Assembly (NCBI GenBank): GCA_017620795.1
Contig: JAGAUM010000031.1
Coordinates: forward strand, 1-21,008
Reading direction: 5' to 3'
From: Clostridia bacterium
Lineage (GTDB): Bacteria; Bacillota; Clostridia; RGIG8785
Length of the DNA: 21,008 nucleotides
The notes under the pieces are model-generated. The model did not search any database and had not been told where the DNA came from. It worked only from the letters and a program-made list of their open reading frames with translations. This document shows, one piece after another, positions 1-7,586 of the stretch; within the stretch, counting starts at the first letter, position 1, and each line of letters begins with the position of its first letter. A program made the translations under genes and the position numbers.

Positions 1-429
1 ATCTACTGTCACAATCAGGGTAACCCCCTGCTCTGCCAGCTTGCGGATGGCAGACTCGTTTAAGCCATAACCTTCATCCAAACGGTTGGGAATATAAAAA
101 GTAACGGGAAATCCCCGCTCCGAAAAATACGAATATAACAGAGTGGTGGCGGTGACGCCGTCAGCGTCATAGTCACCGAATACTGCCAAACGCTCCCCCT
201 GTTCCGCGGCTTTTTCCAGACGCTCCACTGCCTGCTCCATGTCAGGCAGTAAAAAAGGGTTAAAAAAGCTCCGTCCGTCCAAGGACAAAAAGGCTTTCGC
301 GTCCTCTGCCGTCAAAACACCGCGACAAAGCAAAGCCCCCGCTGTCACCGTAGACAGACCGCAGGCTTCTGCAAGGCGATTTACCGCCTCTTTATCGTAG
401 TTGGGTTTGCGAAAAAGCAGTTCGGACAT
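1..429 (-). CDS. recJ: Single-stranded-DNA-specific exonuclease RecJ, N-terminal part (cut by window edge)
   Basis: The reverse strand from 429 to 1 is open for 143 codons and runs off the left edge, so only the N-terminus is present. RecJ is a 5'-to-3' exonuclease on single-stranded DNA in recombination and repair. The reading shows the DHH-phosphoesterase motif I, FGDYDADG, at about residues 84-91, followed by FYIPNRLDEGYGLN and TLIVTVD, all typical of RecJ. The DHH and C-terminal OB domains lie outside. The ATG at 429 is preceded by AGGAGGAGC at a good distance, and a sigma-A-like promoter lies just upstream at 452-480. It is divergent from the small gene at 559. Family assignment is firm; nothing can be said about completeness of the rest. 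Confidence 0.93.
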   Translation of the reverse strand, partial: MSELLFRKPNYDKEAVNRLAEACGLSTVTAGALLCRGVLTAEDAKAFLSLDGRSFFNPFLLPDMEQAVERLEKAAEQGERLAVFGDYDADGVTATTLLYSYFSERGFPVTFYIPNRLDEGYGLNESAIRKLAEQGVTLIVTVD

Positions 430-451
430 AGCGCTCCTCCTGTATCATTTT

Positions 452-480
452 ATTATAGCACCAAGTCCGTCTTTTTTCAA
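452..480 (-). promoter_or_regulatory. Sigma-A-type promoter for recJ
   Basis: On the minus strand TTGAAA (480-475) and a perfect TATAAT (457-452) are separated by exactly 17 bp. The -10 box is 22 bp upstream of the recJ ATG, leaving a short leader that contains AGGAGG. This is a near-consensus vegetative promoter, placed back to back with the promoter at 508-536. Confidence 0.75.
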
Positions 481-507
481 TAAAAATATGTTTTTTCTCT
501 TTTCCGA

Positions 508-536
508 TTGATTTTTCGGAAAAACGCTGATATAAT
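508..536 (+). promoter_or_regulatory. Sigma-A-type promoter for the small gene at 559
   Basis: TTGATT (508-513) and TATAAT (531-536) are separated by 17 bp. The predicted transcription start, near 543, leaves a leader of about 16 nt that begins almost at the ribosome binding site AAAGGAG (544-550). Confidence 0.75.
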
Positions 537-558
537 AAACAACAAAGGAGTGATTTTA

Positions 559-852
559 ATGGCAAAGAAGGCAAAAAGCCCTTACATGATGTATAAAGGA
601 AAACCCTTGATTCGGGTTGGTGACGTGGTTTACTACGGAAATCTAGAAGACCCCTATCTCATCTCTCTGACCATCGATAAAAAAGAGACGGTCAAAGATC
701 TTGAAATTGGCACCGATGTAACCATCGCGCTGATTGAAAATGACGGCAAGTTAAAGAAGCCGAAAATTCTGCGCAGCGCCCGTCGTGAAGGCTTGTATCA
801 AGCCTTAGACGTTGGCGAAATTTGGCTGGAAGACGCATTGGAAATGGCATAA
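559..852 (+). CDS. Small conserved protein of unknown function (97 aa)
   Basis: This is a 97-residue, lysine-rich cytosolic protein without signal peptide or membrane segment. It opens MAKKAKSPYMMYKGKPLIR, continues through a beta-rich middle (VGDVVYYGN, YLISLTI, VTIALIEN), and ends in GLYQALDVGEIWLEDAL, an amphipathic helical tail. I recall similar small proteins, with a YKGRPL-like start and a GLYxALDxGxIWLExAL-like end, in Clostridia, but know no function or name for them. The start at 559 is chosen over the in-frame upstream codon at 508 because AAAGGAG sits 8 nt before it and 508 lies in the -35 box. The gene is monocistronic, with its own promoter and a terminator directly after the stop. 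It is divergent from recJ. Confidence 0.85.
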   Translation: MAKKAKSPYMMYKGKPLIRVGDVVYYGNLEDPYLISLTIDKKETVKDLEIGTDVTIALIENDGKLKKPKILRSARREGLYQALDVGEIWLEDALEMA

Positions 853-855
853 AAC

Positions 856-881
856 AAAGCACCCTTACAGAGGGTGCTTTT
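856..881 (+). terminator. Rho-independent terminator of the small gene
   Basis: A 10-bp perfect stem (AAAGCACCCT pairing with AGGGTGCTTT) with loop TACAG begins 3 nt after the stop codon and runs into a T-run. It separates the small gene from the following operon. Confidence 0.85.
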
Positions 882-897
882 GATTTCTCTAAAAACC

Positions 898-926
898 TTG
901 CTTTTTTAAGAAGAAAGAAGTATAAT
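898..926 (+). promoter_or_regulatory. Sigma-A-type promoter of the gdpP-dnaB-ftsH operon
   Basis: TTGCTT (898-903) and TATAAT (921-926) are separated by 17 bp. The expected start of transcription, near 933, is immediately before the ribosome binding site GGGAGGG (938-944). An ATG start at 936 would be nearly leaderless, which supports the TTG start at 951 for the first gene. Confidence 0.72.
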
Positions 927-950
927 AGTAGGAAGATGGGAGGGAAGCCC

Positions 951-1916
951 TTGCAAACAGCGGAGCCCAAACAACAAAAACAACGGATTCTTCCGATTCT
1001 TTTTATCATTCTTTTATTTGCCCTGATGTTCATTCCGGGATGGCAGGACCTGCGCGGACTTTGTGCCGGCTTAATTGCAGGTCTGGTATTCTCTTTTTAT
1101 CCTTGGTATCTGGCAGGCGCTGTCACTCTGCTTGCTCTTGCAGTGGGTGGCTTTTCTCAAGCTTGGTCTGCTTTCCTGCCGGACTGCCTGATGACCGTAC
1201 CGTTATGCATTCTTTTGGGGTGTTTTTTTAAAAAGCCTCAAGAGCCTCCGGTGATTTTATTATCTTCCCTGTTGACCGAAACGGCAGGGTTGAGCGTCGC
1301 TTTGCTTTTGGCATCCCGCCGCGCAGGATTTAACCTTTTGGACCGATTCTTTGACGATATGAGTACCAACCTGTCCGCTTCTTTTACGGAGCTGGCACAG
1401 GCAGGCGCCTTCCCTGAAAATGTGGATTTGGCACAACTTCAAGAGCTCTTTTTAAACATGGTGGAAACCTATCGCCTTCGGGTCCCCTTCTTTTTACTGT
1501 TGGGGGCATCGGCTATCGCTGTGCTTTTTTATCTGGCATTATTATGCCTGCGGCGCAGTTGTGGAAAAAAAGCTTCCCCCCTGCCACCCTTCCGCTATTT
1601 CAGGCTGACCCGCCCTGCAGCAGTATTGATTGTCCTTTCTTTTATTGGAAGCCTGCTGTTCTCGGGAACAGTGGCAACCGCTCTTGAAAACCTTTATACC
1701 TATCTGACGTTGATGATGGTGGTAAGCGGTCTTTCCTACGCCGCCTACTGGCTGAAGCGAAAAGGGATTTCAACGCCCTTACGCGGTTTGATTTTGGTTG
1801 TAGGAACGGGCATTGCCCTGTTCTTCTCAATATTATGGTATCTGCTGCTGATGCTCGGACTGACCGACGCCATGTGGAATCTCCGTGGCTTACGGTTCAC
1901 CGAACGAAAGGAGTAA
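951..1916 (+). CDS. DUF2232 (YybS-like) multi-spanning membrane protein
   Basis: The 321-residue product is strongly hydrophobic with roughly seven to eight membrane segments, the first at about residues 13-29 (ILPILFIILLFALMF) and the last close to the C-terminus. Position and size match the DUF2232/YybS family, which precedes gdpP, rplI and dnaB in Bacillus subtilis. The family has a transporter-like fold but no established substrate. I chose the TTG at 951 because GGGAGGG lies 6-7 nt upstream and the promoter -10 box is at 921-926. The ATG at 936 is a weaker alternative, and the open frame reaching back to 822 crosses a terminator and cannot be coding there. The stop is 2 nt before gdpP, so translation is probably coupled. 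Confidence 0.82.
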   Translation: MQTAEPKQQKQRILPILFIILLFALMFIPGWQDLRGLCAGLIAGLVFSFYPWYLAGAVTLLALAVGGFSQAWSAFLPDCLMTVPLCILLGCFFKKPQEPPVILLSSLLTETAGLSVALLLASRRAGFNLLDRFFDDMSTNLSASFTELAQAGAFPENVDLAQLQELFLNMVETYRLRVPFFLLLGASAIAVLFYLALLCLRRSCGKKASPLPPFRYFRLTRPAAVLIVLSFIGSLLFSGTVATALENLYTYLTLMMVVSGLSYAAYWLKRKGISTPLRGLILVVGTGIALFFSILWYLLLMLGLTDAMWNLRGLRFTERKE

Positions 1917-1918
1917 TT

Positions 1919-3934
1919 ATGAAACCGCAAAATAAAAAGCGTTCCAAAACGCAACTCATTCGCCTGATTCTGGCTTCTGTTGCACCGCTGATGACTGCCG
2001 CCATTGCTGTTTGGGGGTTTGTGGAAGGCGATGTATACCAAGCCGTTCTGGCAACCCTTTCTACCCTCTTTTTATTCACCTGCTTCTGGTTGTCCATGCG
2101 TTTGCGACCCAGACAACAGGCAGAAATGGAGCGGTTGATTGAAGAAAAAACATTGGAAGCGGCAACCACCTCCCGTGAGGCGGTGCTGCAGCTTTCCCTG
2201 CCCACCGTTTGCGTGGACTTAAACGGCGCCATCGAATGGTACAACAAGCGTTTTTCCGACCTGTTGGGTGGCAGCGGCATCAAGGGCAGACTGGTGACCG
2301 AGATTTCCGAGGAGCTGGAAGTCTCCCGCATGATTGAAAACAAGTCCAATATTTCCATTAAAATTTCCTTTGCGGACCGTTTTTATCTGGTTTTGGGGAA
2401 CGTGGTCAAGGTTCTGCGCGACGGTGCAGACGATTATACCATCGTCCTCTTTTTCCTGGACGTCACTGCGTACGAGGATATTGTCACCCGTTACCGTGCA
2501 GAACGGCTTTGCGTATCCAACCTGATGCTGGATAACTATGACGAAGCCTTCTCCAAGGTTCCCGATGCAGAGCGTGGGCACTATGTGGCACAGGTAGACC
2601 GCCATGTTGCCGAATGGGCGGCGTCTGCCCACGGAATTTTCCGCAAACTGGAGCGGGACCGCTATCTCTTCCTGTTTGAACAGGAAAACCTGACCCGTTT
2701 TGAAGAAGAAAAGTTTGGTCTTTTAGAGAGCATCAAGGAAATTCTTCCCGACAAGAGCACACCTTTGACCATGAGTATCGGCGTTGGTGCCGACGGGGAG
2801 CATTTTATCGACTCTGCCGCCAGTGCCAAGTCGGCTTTGGACATGGCGTTGGGGCGCGGCGGTGACCAAGCCGTCGTCAAGCGTGGCGACGCCTTTGAGT
2901 TCTTTGGCGGCAAGTCCATGGCAGTAGAAAAAGCCTCCCGTGTCAAGGCGCGCGTGATTGCCTATGCCCTGCGTGAGCTGGTGCGCGGTGCCGATCAGGT
3001 CTATCTGATGGGTCACAAAAACGGAGACCTGGACTCGGTAGGTGCATCCATTGGTTTGTTCTCTGCTTTATCAGGGGACAGCATCCCCTGCCATATCGTT
3101 TTAGACGAGGTTCATGACACGGTCAATCGTCTGTTGGATCGGTTTGCCGAGAACCCCAAGTATCATAATGTATTTTTGTCCTCGGATACTGCCATTGAGC
3201 AGATGACCCCCAACACACTGGTCATTCTGTTGGATACCCATCGTGCAAGCTATGCCGAATGTGCCCAGCTGGTGGAAAACTCCAAGCATGTGGTCATTAT
3301 CGACCATCACAGAAAATCCGCAGACTTCGTACAAAACGCCGTTCTGGTTTATCACGAGCCTTATGCATCCTCTGCCTGTGAAATGATTACCGAGATGCTG
3401 GCTTATTTAGACCCCAACCGCACTTTGGAAAAGATGGAAGCAGAAGCCCTTTATGCGGGCATCGCCATGGATACCAAGAACTTCACCTTCCAGACGGGCG
3501 TGCGGACCTTTGAGACCGCCTCGGTGCTACGAAAAGCAGGGGTCGATACCATCGGTGTCAAGAAGCTTTTCCAGAACGATTTGTACACTTACGTGAAAAA
3601 ATCCCAGGTCATCGGCTCGTCGGTGATTTATCGCAAGCATATCGCCATTGCCACTTGTGATGACCAGTTATACGATGCGCAGATTTTAAGCGCGCAGGTT
3701 GCCGACGAAATGTTGTCGGTCACCGATATCACGGCTTCTTTTGTGCTGACTCGTGCAGAGAACCTGGTCATGATCAGCGCCCGTTCTTTGGGCGAGATTA
3801 ACGTTCAGTTGATTATGGAGAAGCTGGGCGGTGGCGGCCACTTGAATGTGGCTGGCGCACAGCTGAAAGACTGCACCGAAGCAGAAGCCATCGAACAATT
3901 AAAAGCAGCCATCGACAGTGTCTTGGATCAATAG
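1919..3934 (+). CDS. gdpP: Cyclic-di-AMP phosphodiesterase GdpP (YybT)
   Basis: A 671-residue membrane-anchored enzyme that hydrolyses c-di-AMP to 5'-pApA, controlling potassium and osmotic balance and cell-wall stress responses. Order: two membrane helices (about 13-32 and 38-58), a PAS-like domain (about 80-170), a degenerate GGDEF domain (about 175-310, with SIGVG and ALGRGGDQ), then DHH and DHHA1. Catalytic motifs are present: [12 protein letters not shown] at 365-376, DHH at 462-464 and GGGGH at 637-641. Length is close to the B. subtilis protein. The ATG at 1919 follows AAAGGAG; an upstream in-frame codon at 1835 overlaps DUF2232 and has no such signal. The gene ends in TAG, with rplI 11 nt downstream. 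Confidence 0.96.
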   Translation: MKPQNKKRSKTQLIRLILASVAPLMTAAIAVWGFVEGDVYQAVLATLSTLFLFTCFWLSMRLRPRQQAEMERLIEEKTLEAATTSREAVLQLSLPTVCVDLNGAIEWYNKRFSDLLGGSGIKGRLVTEISEELEVSRMIENKSNISIKISFADRFYLVLGNVVKVLRDGADDYTIVLFFLDVTAYEDIVTRYRAERLCVSNLMLDNYDEAFSKVPDAERGHYVAQVDRHVAEWAASAHGIFRKLERDRYLFLFEQENLTRFEEEKFGLLESIKEILPDKSTPLTMSIGVGADGEHFIDSAASAKSALDMALGRGGDQAVVKRGDAFEFFGGKSMAVEKASRVKARVIAYALRELVRGADQVYLMGHKNGDLDSVGASIGLFSALSGDSIPCHIVLDEVHDTVNRLLDRFAENPKYHNVFLSSDTAIEQMTPNTLVILLDTHRASYAECAQLVENSKHVVIIDHHRKSADFVQNAVLVYHEPYASSACEMITEMLAYLDPNRTLEKMEAEALYAGIAMDTKNFTFQTGVRTFETASVLRKAGVDTIGVKKLFQNDLYTYVKKSQVIGSSVIYRKHIAIATCDDQLYDAQILSAQVADEMLSVTDITASFVLTRAENLVMISARSLGEINVQLIMEKLGGGGHLNVAGAQLKDCTEAEAIEQLKAAIDSVLDQ

Positions 3935-3945
3935 GAGGAATTGAA

Positions 3946-4389
3946 ATGAAAGTTATTTTATTACAGGATGTAAAGGGACAGGGGAAAAAGGGCGACCTCA
4001 TCAATACCAGTGACGGTTATGCCAGAAACTTTCTCTTCCCCAGAAAGCTGGCAAAGGAAGCAACTACGTCCAGCATCACCGAATTAGGACACCAGAAAGA
4101 AGCAGAGCGTAAGCGTCTGCAACAGGAGCTGGAAGACGCACAGGCTTTGGCAAAGGTCATTGGTGAAAAAACCGTTGTCATCCATGCAAAGGCAGGAGCA
4201 GGCGGTCGCCTGTTCGGGTCTGTTACGGGTATGGACATTGCCGAAGGTTTGGAAAAACAGCACAAGATCAGTGTGGATAAACGTAAAATCAACGCAGGCG
4301 ATGGCATCAAAGCCATCGGCACCACCAACGTCACCGTAAAACTTCATCCGAAAGTTACTGCAACATTAAAAGTATCCGTCGAGGAGTAA
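3946..4389 (+). CDS. rplI: 50S ribosomal protein L9
   Basis: 147 residues, the usual length. The N-terminal rRNA-binding domain is clear ([17 protein letters not shown], then [14 protein letters not shown]). A charged connecting helix follows (about 50-75), and the C-terminal domain has [12 protein letters not shown] and the [15 protein letters not shown] strand region. L9 binds 23S rRNA at the base of the L1 stalk and supports translational fidelity. AGGAGG lies just upstream of the ATG. It sits between gdpP and dnaB with 11-nt gaps on both sides, as in other Firmicutes. Confidence 0.97.
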   Translation: MKVILLQDVKGQGKKGDLINTSDGYARNFLFPRKLAKEATTSSITELGHQKEAERKRLQQELEDAQALAKVIGEKTVVIHAKAGAGGRLFGSVTGMDIAEGLEKQHKISVDKRKINAGDGIKAIGTTNVTVKLHPKVTATLKVSVEE

Positions 4390-4400
4390 GGAGGCCGCCA

Positions 4401-5720
4401 ATGGAGGAGGCAAAAACCAACAACTATCCCTATAGCCAAGAGGCAGAACAAGCCGTCTTGGGTGCCGTCTTGGTAGATGGCGAAACCTTTACTGACATCG
4501 CGGAAATCTTAAAAGAAAACGACTTTTTCCTGACCCAGAATAAGACGATTTTCGGGGCAATGGCAATGCTCTTTAATGCCAACAAGCCCATCGATATCGT
4601 CACTGTGTCTGAACAGTTACGGGAAAACGGCGTGTTAGAAACCATCGGCGGAATTCCCTATCTGTCCCAGCTGGCACTGACCGTCCCCACCACTGAAAAC
4701 ATCCGCCATTATGCAGGGATTATCGAAGACCATGCGGCTCTGCGTCGGCTGATTCTTGCCGCACAGGAGATTGAGTCGGCAGGTATCGAAGGCGCAGGCG
4801 AAGTTCCCCATATCATGGACTTTGCCGAGCAAAAAATCTATGATGTAATGCAAAAGCGTCGCTTAAAAGGCTTTTCGCACATCAAAGACATTATGGCGGA
4901 CGCGTTCGAGCAGCTGCAGGAACGGTCAAAGAACAACGGCCAGATTACTGGCGTACCCACAGGATTTACCGACTTGGACCGCCTGACCTCGGGTCTCCAA
5001 CCCTCTGACCTGATTTTGATTGCCGCCCGTCCTGCCATGGGTAAAACCAGCTTTGCCTTGAACATTGCAGAGCACGCCGCCATCAAGGCGAAGGTGCCCA
5101 CTGCTATTTTTTCGTTGGAAATGTCCAAAGAACAGCTGGTTTCCCGTTTGATGAGCTCTCAGGCAATGATTGACAGCCAAAAGCTCCGCAACGGCAACCT
5201 GTCTCAGGCAGACTGGGACAAGCTAACCGGCGTCATCCGTCCCTTGACCGAAGCGCCGATTTACATTGACGATACCCCCGGCATTACCGTTACGGATATC
5301 CGTGCCAAGTGCCGTCGGATTAAAAACCTCGGCTTGATTGTCATCGACTATCTGCAATTGATGCAAGGCTCTCGCCGTACCGAGAACCGCCAACAGGAAA
5401 TCTCCGAGATTTCCCGTTCTTTAAAGATTTTAGCCAAGGAGTTCAACGTCCCTGTTATTACCCTATCCCAGTTGTCTCGTTCTCCCGAGTCCAGAACGGA
5501 CAAGCGCCCCATGCTGTCCGACCTGCGTGAATCGGGCGCAATCGAGCAGGACGCTGTTATCGTTATGTTCCTGTACCGTGATGACTACTACAACAAGGAC
5601 AGCGAACAGCAAAATGTAGCTGAGTGTATTGTTGCAAAGCACAGAAACGGTTCTACCGACACGGTTGAACTGGTCTTCTTGGCGCAGCACACCAAATTCG
5701 CAAACAAGTACGAGGATTAA
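4401..5720 (+). CDS. dnaB: Replicative DNA helicase DnaB (DnaC in Bacillus naming)
   Basis: A 439-residue hexameric 5'-to-3' helicase that unwinds the fork and recruits primase. The N-terminal DnaB domain begins with SQEAEQAVLGAVL. After a linker, the RecA-like domain carries Walker A ARPAMGKTS (about residues 209-217), Walker B LIVIDYLQLM, the SQLSRSPESR segment, and DLRESGAIEQDADVIM-type residues seen here as DLRESGAIEQDAVIVMFLYR. No intein or insertion is present, and the length is normal. AAGGAGG overlaps the rplI stop region and serves the ATG at 4401. The tilS ATG follows after one base, implying coupled translation. Confidence 0.97.
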   Translation: MEEAKTNNYPYSQEAEQAVLGAVLVDGETFTDIAEILKENDFFLTQNKTIFGAMAMLFNANKPIDIVTVSEQLRENGVLETIGGIPYLSQLALTVPTTENIRHYAGIIEDHAALRRLILAAQEIESAGIEGAGEVPHIMDFAEQKIYDVMQKRRLKGFSHIKDIMADAFEQLQERSKNNGQITGVPTGFTDLDRLTSGLQPSDLILIAARPAMGKTSFALNIAEHAAIKAKVPTAIFSLEMSKEQLVSRLMSSQAMIDSQKLRNGNLSQADWDKLTGVIRPLTEAPIYIDDTPGITVTDIRAKCRRIKNLGLIVIDYLQLMQGSRRTENRQQEISEISRSLKILAKEFNVPVITLSQLSRSPESRTDKRPMLSDLRESGAIEQDAVIVMFLYRDDYYNKDSEQQNVAECIVAKHRNGSTDTVELVFLAQHTKFANKYED

Positions 5721-5721
5721 T

Positions 5722-7056
5722 ATGGATGCAAGAGTCTTAGAATCGCAATTAAAAGAGTCCTTTGCACCCCGTTCCCGTTGGGTAGTTGCCCTGTCGGGGG
5801 GTGCCGATTCGGTTGCGCTTTTAAGACTCCTTTGTTCTTTTCGGGAAGAACAAAACCTGACGGTTTATGCCGCCCATGTCCATCACGGCCTTCGAAAAAG
5901 AGCAGACGAGGACCTGTGCTTTGTCCGCCAGCTTTGTCGCAAGTTGCAGGTCCCCCTCTATTCCACACGAATCCATGCCGACCGCGTGGCAGAAGAGCAG
6001 GGCCTGTCGTTAGAGGCGGCAGGACGGAACTGCCGTTACGCATTTTTATTGCCTTTAGCAAAACGGTTAAATGCGACAGTGGTCACCGCCCATACCTTAA
6101 ACGATCAGGCGGAGACCATGCTTCTTTATCTCATCCGCGGCAACGGCCCCGAAGGGCTTGCAGGCATTCGCAAATGGCGTGAGGACGGGGTTTTTCGTCC
6201 CTTGTTAGAGCATACAAAAGAGGAGCTTTTGTCCTATCTTGAAGCTCTTCAACAACCCCACCGTGAGGACGAAAGCAACGAAAGTGATGCTTTTTTGCGT
6301 AATCGTATCCGTCATGAATTGCTTCCCTTATTGGAAACCTATAATCCCTCTTTTATGCAAGGGGTTCAGCGCACCGCAAAAATCCTGCAAGCGGACAATG
6401 AATACTTGCAAACCATCGCTTCTGCTTTGGTTTCTGCCCATTCGGACGGAAGTTTTCCCTTAACCGCAATAAAAAACCTGCACCCTGCTATGCTGCATCG
6501 GGTGATTCGCCTGTCGGCAAAGACCTTTTGCGGAGAAAACAACCTTTCCACCACCGAAACGGAACAGGTTGCGGCGTTGATTTTAAAGGGTTCTGCCCAA
6601 AAGTCCCGACCGATTGGAAAAAGTGGGTTGGTGCGGATTTGTAACGAATCCGTGAACTTTTCTAAAACAGTTGAAAAGCCGAACGAGGTTTGGTATAATA
6701 TAACAGTGTCCGAAAATTCGGAAACCATCTTGGGCGATTGGTCTTTTTCGGTCAGCGATTCCGATCCCAAAATCGGACTTACCCTAGACTATGACAAAAC
6801 GGGGAAGAACCTGGTCCTGCGATCTAAAAAAGATGGAGACCGCATTGCCATTGATACCCACAAGCACCAGAAAATCAGCGATTTACTGATTAACCGAAAA
6901 GTCCCCAAAGAAGTACGCGACCAAGCGCTTTTGGTCTGTGACGGGGACGAAGTACTTGCTGTTTATCCTTACCGCGTGGCATATTCTGCAGCGGTAACAA
7001 AAGATACAACCCGCTTTTTAACAATTCAAAGGAGCGATAACGATGAGCACCATTAA
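5722..7056 (+). CDS. tilS: tRNA(Ile)-lysidine synthase TilS
   Basis: 444 residues. TilS attaches lysine to C34 of the CAU-anticodon tRNA-Ile, changing it to read AUA; it is essential in most bacteria. The PP-loop motif SGGADS is at residues 25-30. The second active-site region reads TAHTLNDQAETML, with N where many homologues have D, though the DQxET core is kept. The stretch EDESNESDAFLRNRIRHELLP is the usual DxSNxxxxFxRNxIR signature. The C-terminal TilS substrate-binding domain runs from about 380 (RSKKDGDRIA) to TTRFLTIQ. The ATG at 5722, one base after the dnaB stop, is preceded by a modest CGAGG. The 3' end overlaps hpt by 14 nt. The tilS-hpt-ftsH order is classic in Firmicutes. Confidence 0.95.
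   Translation: MDARVLESQLKESFAPRSRWVVALSGGADSVALLRLLCSFREEQNLTVYAAHVHHGLRKRADEDLCFVRQLCRKLQVPLYSTRIHADRVAEEQGLSLEAAGRNCRYAFLLPLAKRLNATVVTAHTLNDQAETMLLYLIRGNGPEGLAGIRKWREDGVFRPLLEHTKEELLSYLEALQQPHREDESNESDAFLRNRIRHELLPLLETYNPSFMQGVQRTAKILQADNEYLQTIASALVSAHSDGSFPLTAIKNLHPAMLHRVIRLSAKTFCGENNLSTTETEQVAALILKGSAQKSRPIGKSGLVRICNESVNFSKTVEKPNEVWYNITVSENSETILGDWSFSVSDSDPKIGLTLDYDKTGKNLVLRSKKDGDRIAIDTHKHQKISDLLINRKVPKEVRDQALLVCDGDEVLAVYPYRVAYSAAVTKDTTRFLTIQRSDNDEHH
6671..6699 (+). promoter_or_regulatory. Candidate internal promoter inside tilS, upstream of hpt-ftsH
   Basis: Within the tilS coding sequence are TTGAAA (6671-6676) and TATAAT (6694-6699) with exactly 17 bp between them. A TG dinucleotide one base before the -10 box (6691-6692) makes it an extended -10 promoter. 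It would start transcription near 6706, about 335 nt before hpt. The same segment codes a credible VEKPNEVWYNITV stretch of TilS, so it could be chance. The match is as good as the intergenic promoters in this window. Confidence 0.5.
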
Positions 7057-7576
7057 AAAAGTATTGATTACCGAAGAAGAAATTCAGGCAAAAGTCAAAG
7101 AGATTGCCGCCCAGATTAATCGCGACTATGAGGGCAAGGAACTGTTATTTGTTCCTGTTTTAAAGGGTGCGGCAGTATTTGGTTGCGACCTGTTCCGCGA
7201 ACTGACCATTCCTGCAAAAATCGACTTTTTGGCGACTTCAAGCTATGGTAATGGCACATCTTCTTCTGGCGTGGTTACGGTCACCAAGGATATTGATTTA
7301 AAACTGAACGGAAAGCATATACTAATTGTTGAAGATATCTTAGACAGCGGTAACACCCTGTTTTATCTGAAAAATATGTTAGAAAGCCGTGGCGCAGAGA
7401 GCGTGCGTCTGTGTACCTTTATGCAGAAGCCTGCTCGTCTGCAAAAACCGATTACGTCTGACTATAACGGATTTGTCATCCCTGACGAATATGTTGTAGG
7501 CTATGGTCTGGACTATGACCAGCTTTATCGCAACTTGAAGTTTGTCGGCGTTTTGGACGAGTCGGTCTACGCATAA
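7043..7576 (+). CDS. hpt: Hypoxanthine(-guanine) phosphoribosyltransferase
   Basis: 177 residues, the usual size for the family. It salvages hypoxanthine and guanine to IMP and GMP using PRPP in the cytosol. The PRPP-binding motif [14 protein letters not shown] is at about residues 93-106, with the acidic pair E97-D98. An upstream [19 protein letters not shown] matches the family's first loop, and the C-terminal [22 protein letters not shown] is diagnostic. The start overlaps the last 14 nt of tilS, with AAAGGAGCG before the ATG, so it is probably coupled to tilS. In Firmicutes Hpt is known to interact with the neighbouring TilS/FtsH regulatory system, but nothing in this sequence tests that. 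Confidence 0.96.
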   Translation: MSTIKKVLITEEEIQAKVKEIAAQINRDYEGKELLFVPVLKGAAVFGCDLFRELTIPAKIDFLATSSYGNGTSSSGVVTVTKDIDLKLNGKHILIVEDILDSGNTLFYLKNMLESRGAESVRLCTFMQKPARLQKPITSDYNGFVIPDEYVVGYGLDYDQLYRNLKFVGVLDESVYA

Positions 7577-7586
7577 GGAGGACTAT

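Noticed and set aside
822..950. Extension of the DUF2232 gene upstream to 822
   Set aside because: The extra codons overlap the preceding gene, a perfect terminator hairpin (856-881) and the operon promoter (898-926).
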